A stretch of DNA of 11,661 nucleotides, taken from assembly GCA_002367285.1 (NCBI GenBank), contig DFBF01000239.1:1-11661 (forward strand). Reading direction: 5' to 3'. The stretch's first letter is position 1. The number at the start of each line of letters is the position of its first letter. The stretch is from Rhodobacteraceae bacterium UBA3087. Lineage in GTDB: Bacteria; Pseudomonadota; Alphaproteobacteria; Rhodobacterales; Rhodobacteraceae. Of the stretch, positions 6,469 to 11,661 are shown piece after piece. The position numbers and the translations under genes were made by a program. The notes under the pieces were generated by a model. The model was not told the DNA's origin. It saw only the letters and a list, made by a program, of their open reading frames with translations, and did not search any database.

Positions 6469-6494
6469 AAAAAAGCCGCGCCCAAGGGCGCGGC
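6469..6494 (-). terminator. Intrinsic terminator-like hairpin (- strand)
   Basis: The stem GCCGCGCCC (6475-6483) pairs with GGGCGCGGC (6486-6494). The A-run at 6469-6474 becomes a T6 tail on the minus strand, while the + strand side has no T-run, so its direction is minus. No minus-strand gene lies upstream of it, between 6495 and 8469, so what it terminates is unknown. Confidence 0.6.
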
Positions 6495-6554
6495 CAGTCT
6501 GACAGGGAGGAAGCCATTCAAACGAAAGAGGACAATCGCCTGAATGAATTCACT

Positions 6555-6583
6555 CTGGCAGATAAAGGTTAAAAATGTATTTT
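6555..6583 (+). promoter_or_regulatory. Candidate promoter for the HerA-like ATPase gene
   Basis: CTGGCA (6555-6560) and TATTTT (6578-6583) lie 17 bp apart, each matching four of six bases of the sigma-70 consensus. Transcription would start near 6590, leaving a leader of about 30 bases before the ATG at 6622. If correct, it rules out the longer start at 6544. The match is weak. Confidence 0.3.
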
Positions 6584-6621
6584 CAGGAGAGAACAATAAT
6601 TCTGACGCAAGGGGCGCAGCT

Positions 6622-8175
6622 ATGGACGGGCATGTATTCATCGGAGGCGGTGGCGAAGACTATGCGGTGCAGCAGGGGCTGTTGCTGAAATACGCAAACC
6701 GCCACGGCTTGATCGCAGGGGCGACGGGCACGGGCAAAACCGTGACACTGCAAATTCTGGCCGAAGGCTTTGCCGCCCAGGGTGTGCCGGTGTTCCTGTC
6801 GGACGTTAAAGGCGATCTGTCCGGGCTGGCGGCGGCTGGCAGCGAAGGCTTCAAGCTGCACGAGGCCTTTGCCAAACGCGCCGCGACCATTGGCCTGGCG
6901 GACTATAGCTATGACGCTTTCCCGGTCACCTTCTGGGACCTCTATGGCGACCAGGGCCACCCGATCCGCACCACCGTGGCGGAAATGGGGCCCTTGTTGC
7001 TGGCGCGCCTGCTGGAACTGACCAATGCGCAAGAGGGCGTGTTGAACATCGCCTTTCGGGTGTCGGACGAAGACGGTCTGCCGTTGCTGGATCTGAAGGA
7101 CTTGCAAGCGTTGCTGGTCTGGGTCGGCCAGAACGCCAAGGACCTGTCGCTGCGATACGGCAATGTGTCGGCCAGCTCGGTTGGGGCCATTCAGCGGGCG
7201 TTGCTGGTGTTGGAGAACCAAGGCGGGCACAACCTGTTTGGCGAACCGGCGCTGGAGCTGTCTGACATCATGCGCACCGACACCGACGGGCGCGGCCGGA
7301 TTTCGATCTTGGCCGCCGACAAGCTGATGGGCGCGCCGCGCCTGTACGCGACCTTTCTGCTGTGGCTTTTGTCCGAACTGTTCGAAGAGCTGCCCGAGGT
7401 GGGCGACCCCGACAAACCGAAACTGGTGTTCTTCTTTGACGAGGCCCACCTGCTGTTTGACGACGCGCCCAAGGCGCTGGTCGACAAGGTGGAACAGGTC
7501 GCGCGCCTGATCCGGTCCAAGGGTGTGGGCGTCTATTTCTGCACCCAGAACCCGGCGGACGTGCCCGAGGACATCCTGGGCCAGCTGGGCAACCGCGTGC
7601 AACACGCTCTGCGCGCTTTTACCGCCAAGGACCGCAAGGAATTGCGTCAGGCCGCCGAAACCTATCGCGACAATCCGCGCTTTGAGACCGAAGACGTAAT
7701 CCGCGAGGTTGGCGTGGGCGAAGCCGTGACATCCATGCTGGAACGCAAAGGCGCGCCCGGTGTGGTCGAACGCACGCTGATCCGCCCGCCGTCCTCACAG
7801 CTGGGGCCGATCACGTCCACCGAACGTCAGGCGTTGATCAATGCATCCCCCATCGCAGGTAAATACGAGACGCTGAAGGACCGCGAAAGCGCCTATGAGC
7901 TGCTGAGTAAACGTGCCACGGACGCGGCCCGCGAGGCCGAACAGGCAGAACAGGCCGAAGAAGAGGCCGAGAGCGCCGCAGAACGCGAATACCGTGCCGG
8001 GCGGCGCTATTCAGGCACCCGCGTCGGGCGCTCATCCTCGCGCACCCCCCGCAAAATCCGCAAATCCGAAAGTTTTGGCGAGGCGGTGACAAACGTCGTG
8101 CTCAAAGAGCTGAAAGGCACCACGGGTCGGCGGATTGTGCGCGGTATCTTCGGCACGCTGTTCAAGGGGCGCTGA
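6622..8175 (+). CDS. HerA-like P-loop ATPase, DUF853 family
   Basis: A 517-residue cytoplasmic ATPase of the HerA/FtsK superfamily, DUF853 group (related to E. coli YjgR). Walker A is GATGTGKT at 33-40. Walker B is KLVFFFDEAH with Asp273-Glu274. A sensor-like YFCTQNPADVPEDILGQLGNR follows, then an arginine-containing segment. The C-terminal region (about 425-470) is very rich in Ala/Glu and probably helical, ending in a basic tail that could bind nucleic acid. The frame is open from 6544, but the ATG at 6622 has AAGGGG at 6609-6614 and gives the family N-terminus with FIGGGG, so I start there. The physiological role of DUF853 proteins is not settled; HerA relatives act in DNA end processing or DNA pumping. 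There is no NurA-type nuclease partner nearby. The gene appears to stand alone. Confidence 0.9.
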   Translation: MDGHVFIGGGGEDYAVQQGLLLKYANRHGLIAGATGTGKTVTLQILAEGFAAQGVPVFLSDVKGDLSGLAAAGSEGFKLHEAFAKRAATIGLADYSYDAFPVTFWDLYGDQGHPIRTTVAEMGPLLLARLLELTNAQEGVLNIAFRVSDEDGLPLLDLKDLQALLVWVGQNAKDLSLRYGNVSASSVGAIQRALLVLENQGGHNLFGEPALELSDIMRTDTDGRGRISILAADKLMGAPRLYATFLLWLLSELFEELPEVGDPDKPKLVFFFDEAHLLFDDAPKALVDKVEQVARLIRSKGVGVYFCTQNPADVPEDILGQLGNRVQHALRAFTAKDRKELRQAAETYRDNPRFETEDVIREVGVGEAVTSMLERKGAPGVVERTLIRPPSSQLGPITSTERQALINASPIAGKYETLKDRESAYELLSKRATDAAREAEQAEQAEEEAESAAEREYRAGRRYSGTRVGRSSSRTPRKIRKSESFGEAVTNVVLKELKGTTGRRIVRGIFGTLFKGR

Positions 8176-8179
8176 GCGG

Positions 8180-8472
8180 GTGGGGCAACCTATTCACGAA
8201 GCTGCCCTGCCGTCCCAGGCCCTGCTGCAACGCTATCGGCAACGGGGTGACTGTTTCACCTATTGTTATACGACGACGTGCCTGGACAGATCGACCTTGC
8301 CCGGTTTGTCACGGCCTTCTTTTGCACGCCGCTGTATTTCGGCTCGGCCGTGACGCCGCCGCCGGATGCAAGGCCGGGGCAGGGGCTGGGCCCGATCTTC
8401 ACGGCCCTTCTGGGGTTTCACAAACGGTATTCCCGCGCGCTTCTGGCTGGCGCGCGGCGCAAGCAGGCCTAG
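8180..8472 (+). pseudogene. Broken remnant of a DUF2867-like hypothetical gene
   Basis: Two reading frames carry consecutive pieces of what looks like one protein. From the GTG at 8180, one frame reads to LLQRYRQRGDCFTYCYT (about 8221-8273). The next frame then gives DVPGQIDLARFVTAFFCTPL (about 8275-8334), followed directly by YFGSAVTPPP and a C-terminal part GLGPIFTALLGFHKRYSRAL, ending at TAG 8470-8472. As I recall the DUF2867-like roseobacter proteins, about 70-80 residues normally separate CTPL from FGSAV. The remnant would then have a frameshift near 8260-8275 and an internal deletion near 8334. The stop overlaps the convergent CorC-type gene stop by three bases. The family name is from memory and moderately sure; the frame change is seen directly. 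Confidence 0.5.
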
Positions 8473-9770
8473 AGCGGGCGGATTTTCAGTTCGGCAATCC
8501 GGTGGCCTTCGCGTTTGACCACTTCAAAGCGAAAGCCGTGAAAGCTGAACGCCTGGCCCTCGCTTGGGATCATCTGGGCCTCGTGAATGACCAGACCTGC
8601 GATGGTGTTGGCCTCGTCGTCCGGCAGCGCCCAGTCGGTGGCCCGGTTCAGGTCGCGAATGGTCATGGCCCCATCGACTAGGAAATGGCCGTCATTGGAC
8701 CGGCTCAGTTCCGGCTCGCTTCCGGTGTCGAATTCATCGGTGATTTCACCGACAATCTCTTCCAGGATGTCCTCCAGGGTGATCAGCCCTTGCAGTGAAC
8801 CATATTCATCCACCACCAGCGCGAAATGCGTGTGGCGGCGCAGGAACTGGCGCATCTGGTCGTCCAGCGTGGTGGTTTCGGGAATGAAATAGGGCTCCAT
8901 CGCCACATCCAGAACGTCGAAAACTTCCAGCGTCTTGCTGGCGGATTGCGCCGTGTACATGGCGCGGCTCAGGTCCTTGGAATGCAGCACGCCGATGATA
9001 TTCTCGGGCTCATCGCGAAACACCGGCAGGCGCGTGTGCGCGCTGGACAGCGCCTGTTCCAACACCTCAAGCGCGGGCAGTGAGGCATCGATCATTTCGA
9101 TCTGAGAGCGGTGCAGCATGATTTCTTCGACGTCACGGTCGCCCAGATCCAAGGCGCCCAACAGGCGGTCTCGGTCTTCCTTTTCGACCGCTCCTTCGCT
9201 GTGGCCCAGGGTGATCGCGCCCATGATTTCTTCGCGCACCGCCAGGATATGGCTGTCGGGGTCCGTTGCCACACCAAACAGGCGCAGCACCAGGCGGGTA
9301 AAGGCGCGCACGGCGGTCACAAAGGGCGAAAACACCAGGATCACGACCCGAATTGCGCGTGATACACCTGCGGCTGCGGTTTCGGGACGGGTGATCGCAT
9401 AGGTTTTCGGCAGGACTTCGGCAAAGACCAGCACCAGCAGGGTCATGACCAGCGTGGCCAGCACGACGCCGCTGTCACCAAACAGCCGTGTGAACAGGGC
9501 CGTGGCCAGCGAGGCTGCCAGAATATTCACCAGATTGTTGCCCAGCAACACAGAGCCGATCAGGCGTTCGTTGTCCTCGGTTATGTCCAAAGCGCGCTGC
9601 GCCCCCGGATCGCCCTTGTCGGCTTTCGACCGTAATTTCCCGCGCGAGGCCGCCGTCAGCGCCGTTTCCGACCCCGAAAAGAAGGCCGATAGCACCAGCA
9701 AGGCCAGAATCGAGCCGGCGCTGATCCAGAAACCGGTATCAAGAAGGGTTGAAACGTCATCCATATGCAT
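8469..9770 (-). CDS. CNNM/CorC (HlyC) family membrane transporter with CBS pair
   Basis: A 433-residue inner-membrane protein often labelled hemolysin family or HlyC/CorC. The order is a CNNM membrane domain (about 15-190) with the FSGSETAL motif at 31-38 and several hydrophobic segments, then two CBS repeats (about 216-275 and 283-341, including VVDEYGSLQGLITLEDILEEIVGEI), then the CorC_HlyC domain (352-433). Bacterial relatives export Mg2+ (CorB/CorC/YtfL types) with nucleotide sensing by the CBS pair; haemolysis is a historical name. Two starts are possible, Met1 and Met3. Met1 has GGAAAG a few bases upstream. The gene is divergent from the phosphoesterase gene and convergent with the preceding remnant. 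The length is normal and no domain is missing. The transported ion is not evident from the sequence. Confidence 0.92.
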   Translation of the reverse strand: MHMDDVSTLLDTGFWISAGSILALLVLSAFFSGSETALTAASRGKLRSKADKGDPGAQRALDITEDNERLIGSVLLGNNLVNILAASLATALFTRLFGDSGVVLATLVMTLLVLVFAEVLPKTYAITRPETAAAGVSRAIRVVILVFSPFVTAVRAFTRLVLRLFGVATDPDSHILAVREEIMGAITLGHSEGAVEKEDRDRLLGALDLGDRDVEEIMLHRSQIEMIDASLPALEVLEQALSSAHTRLPVFRDEPENIIGVLHSKDLSRAMYTAQSASKTLEVFDVLDVAMEPYFIPETTTLDDQMRQFLRRHTHFALVVDEYGSLQGLITLEDILEEIVGEITDEFDTGSEPELSRSNDGHFLVDGAMTIRDLNRATDWALPDDEANTIAGLVIHEAQMIPSEGQAFSFHGFRFEVVKREGHRIAELKIRPL

Positions 9771-9793
9771 TGTCTTTCCGTGGCTTGCCTTGT

Positions 9794-9822
9794 CTTATGG
9801 GGGTCGAACCATTTGCTTTCAA
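9794..9822 (-). promoter_or_regulatory. Candidate sigma-70 promoter for the CorC-type gene
   Basis: On the minus strand TTGAAA (9822-9817) and CATAAG (9799-9794) are 17 bp apart, matching five and four of six consensus bases. Transcription would start about 17 bases before the ATG at 9770. The -35 hexamer overlaps the ribosome binding site of the divergent phosphoesterase gene. Confidence 0.4.
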
Positions 9823-9833
9823 GGGAGGACACC

Positions 9834-10634
9834 ATGCGCATCGCCGATCTGGGCACGCTAAGCGGCGAGGTTCTGTGTTTTGGCGGGCCTCTGTCGAACC
9901 TCCAGGCGATGCAGGCCCTGGTGGGTGAGGCCGCGCGTCATGGGCTGGGCATGCGCAATGTAATCTGCACCGGCGACACGGTGGGGTATTGCGCCAATCC
10001 GGCGCAAACGGTGGCCTTGATGCGGGCAAGCGGATTTGCCTGCATCAAAGGCAATGTTGAACAACAACTGGCGACGGGCGCGTTGGATTGCGGCTGTGGA
10101 TTTTCGCCGGGGTCGACCTGTGACCGGCTGTCAGCGGGCTGGTACGCCCACGCCAATGCCCATGTCCCACGCGACGCGCGCGACTGGATGGAGGATCTGC
10201 CCGACATGGCGCTGTTTGCCCACGAGGGGCGGCGCTATGCGGTGGTGCATGGCGGCTTTACCAATGTCTCGCGGTTTCTGTGGCCCAGTTCGTCACACAC
10301 CGAATTCGCGCTGGAACTGGCGGCAATTCAGGCTGCCGCCGGGCCGGTCGATGGCGTAATCGCGGGCCACTGCGGTGTGGCGTTTGAACGTGACATCAAC
10401 GGCATACACTGGATCAACGCGGGCGTGATCGGCATGCCGCCCCATGACGGGCGCTCCGCCACGCGATATACAACGCTGCACGCGGACGGCGCCCGGTTCC
10501 ACGACCTGATCTATGATGCCCCCAGCGCGGTTGCGGCCATGCTTTTGGCTGGGCTGACCCAGGGCTATGACCAGGCCCTGCACACCGGGGTCTGGCCCAG
10601 CGAAGACATTTTACCCAAGGAGATGCGCCAATGA
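9834..10634 (+). CDS. Atypical calcineurin-like metallophosphoesterase
   Basis: A 266-residue protein. The frame opens at 9765, but the ATG at 9834 is preferred because AAGGGAGG (9821-9828) sits 5 bases upstream. Metallophosphoesterase motifs in order are GDTVGY (47-52, Asp48), GN (73-74), VVHGG (His139) and GH (178-179). The first motif of the superfamily, DxH, should lie before residue 25 but is replaced by LCFGGPLSN (14-22), so two metal ligands are missing. A CGC...C cluster (Cys86, Cys88, Cys96) is also unusual and could bind metal. The fold is closest to the YfcE/ApaH-like diadenosine or phosphodiester hydrolases, but the missing ligands leave catalysis uncertain. The stop overlaps the MmgE/PrpD start (10631-10634), so the two are likely cotranslated. 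The substrate is unknown. Confidence 0.8.
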   Translation: MRIADLGTLSGEVLCFGGPLSNLQAMQALVGEAARHGLGMRNVICTGDTVGYCANPAQTVALMRASGFACIKGNVEQQLATGALDCGCGFSPGSTCDRLSAGWYAHANAHVPRDARDWMEDLPDMALFAHEGRRYAVVHGGFTNVSRFLWPSSSHTEFALELAAIQAAAGPVDGVIAGHCGVAFERDINGIHWINAGVIGMPPHDGRSATRYTTLHADGARFHDLIYDAPSAVAAMLLAGLTQGYDQALHTGVWPSEDILPKEMRQ

Positions 10635-11661
10635 GCCGTCTGACCGAGACATTGACAGAGTTCGCACTTGGCGAGCTGAGCCAGGCCGACGAGGCGCGCC
10701 AGATGATGCGCCTGTCGCTGCTGGACTGGGCCGCCGTGGGCATTGCCGGGGCGCAGGAACCGGTGGCGCGCATCACCCGCGACATGATCCTGGCCGAAGG
10801 CGGGCAGGGCGCGGCAAGCGTGTTTGGCTGCATGACCCGTGTTCCAGCGCGCGCGTCCGCCCTGATCAACGGCGCGACCTCGCATGCGTTGGACTATGAT
10901 GACACGCATTTCGCCCATATCGGCCACCCGTCGGTCGCGGTCATTCCAGCGGCAATGGCGGTGGCTGAAACCACTGGCGCAACTGGCGCGGCGTTTCTGG
11001 ATGCCTGCCTGGTGGGGGTCGAAGCCTCAATCCGCATCGGCATCTGGCTGGGGCGTGGTCATTACCAGATCGGGTTCCACCAGACGGCCACCGCAGGCGC
11101 GTTTGGCGCGACCCTGGCAGCGGCGCGGCTGCTGTGCCTGTCGCCCATGCAAACGGCCCACGCCCTTGGCATTGCATCAACCCGCGCCGCCGGTTTGAAA
11201 TCGCAATTTGGCACCATGGGCAAACCGTACCATGCAGGGCTGGCGGCCCAGACCGGGGTCGAGGCGGCGACGCTGGCACAGGCGGGGTTCATCTCAAACC
11301 CCGACGGTCTGGATGCCTCGCAGGGCTTTGGCCCTACCCACGCGGGGGCGGGCGACATTTCGGCGCTGGACGGGTTGAACGCGGAGTGGTGGATCAACAC
11401 GATCAGCCACAAATTCCACGCCTGTTGCCACGGCACCCATGCGATGTTGGAGGCTTTGGCGGGCGTCAACACCCCGCCCGAGGCCATCGACCAGATCATC
11501 GTCACCACGCATCCGCGCTGGATGACAGTCTGCAACAATCCCGACCCGCAAACCGGGCTTGAGGTCAAGTTCAGCTATCGCCACACGGCGGCCATGGCCC
11601 TGTCAGGCATCGACACGGGTGCCTTGGACAGTTTCACGAATGACATCGCACGCGACCCGGC
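10631..11661 (+). CDS. MmgE/PrpD family protein (partial, 3' end outside window)
   Basis: A 343-codon open frame running off the window edge; family members are about 450 residues, so roughly three quarters is present. It starts at ATG 10631, overlapping the phosphoesterase stop as ATGA. The family signature INGATSHALDYDDTH is in the N-terminal helical domain, followed by FGTMGKPYHAGLAAQTG and HKFHACCHGTHAMLEA in the expected order. The family includes 2-methylcitrate dehydratase (PrpD), cis-aconitate decarboxylase and iminodisuccinate epimerase, all acting on small polycarboxylic acids. The neighbours give no propionate (prpB/prpC) context, so PrpD activity should not be assumed. The substrate remains open. 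The frame is intact up to the last base of the window. Confidence 0.9.
   Translation, partial: MSRLTETLTEFALGELSQADEARQMMRLSLLDWAAVGIAGAQEPVARITRDMILAEGGQGAASVFGCMTRVPARASALINGATSHALDYDDTHFAHIGHPSVAVIPAAMAVAETTGATGAAFLDACLVGVEASIRIGIWLGRGHYQIGFHQTATAGAFGATLAAARLLCLSPMQTAHALGIASTRAAGLKSQFGTMGKPYHAGLAAQTGVEAATLAQAGFISNPDGLDASQGFGPTHAGAGDISALDGLNAEWWINTISHKFHACCHGTHAMLEALAGVNTPPEAIDQIIVTTHPRWMTVCNNPDPQTGLEVKFSYRHTAAMALSGIDTGALDSFTNDIARDP

Noticed and set aside
6583..7605. 340-codon minus-strand open frame within the HerA-like gene
   Set aside because: Gln/Arg/His-rich translation without motifs, antisense to the Walker A and B coding region; a codon-bias artefact.
8247..8681. 144-codon + strand open frame across the remnant and the CorC-type 3' end
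   Set aside because: It runs antisense into a well-supported transporter gene and does not follow the family-like segments.

Overview
The window looks like chromosomal DNA of an alphaproteobacterium, most likely a marine Rhodobacteraceae (Roseobacter-type). The evidence is the high GC content, the codon use, the kinds of protein (invasion-associated-locus-B protein, HerA-like DUF853 ATPase, CNNM/CorC transporter, MmgE/PrpD) and an LpxD whose central insert resembles that of this family. No database was searched, so the placement is inference. There is no phage, insertion sequence, CRISPR array, tRNA or rRNA.

Layout. (1) 24-593 (-) and 943-2565 (+) are divergent cell-wall genes: a Tat-exported MepK-like peptidoglycan endopeptidase and a YcbB/LdtD-like L,D-transpeptidase. 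In E. coli the homologues cut and make 3-3 cross-links. The shared 349-bp spacer holds two palindromes, three CCGTG repeats 11 bp apart and three GANTC sites. (2) 2611-5213 (+) is a tight cluster of lpxD, a small acyl carrier protein and a FabF-type ketosynthase, apparently a lipid A acylation unit downstream of the transpeptidase. It ends in a perfect bidirectional terminator shared with the convergent ialB-family gene (5280-5939, -).

(3) 5940-6621 has no convincing protein gene but is rich in RNA structure. It contains a clear cobalamin riboswitch on the + strand (about 6072-6266), a terminator at 6330-6365 with no B12-related gene behind it, and two further terminator-like hairpins facing each other (6433-6456 on +, 6469-6494 on -). 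(4) 6622-8175 (+) encodes a HerA/FtsK-fold ATPase. It is followed by a broken gene remnant (8180-8472). (5) 8469-9770 (-) is a CorC/HlyC-type transporter. Divergent from it are an unusual calcineurin-like phosphoesterase (9834-10634) and, overlapping its stop codon, an MmgE/PrpD family gene that runs off the end of the window.

How the genes work together. The left half is an envelope-building locus combining peptidoglycan 3-3 cross-linking, lipid A acylation and fatty acyl supply. The right half is a set of unrelated housekeeping or accessory genes. The points most worth following up are the orphan B12 riboswitch with its terminator stack, the dense divergent control region, the lpxD-acp-ketosynthase unit behind a hairpin that overlaps the lpxD ribosome binding site, and the phosphoesterase that lacks the usual first metal motif.
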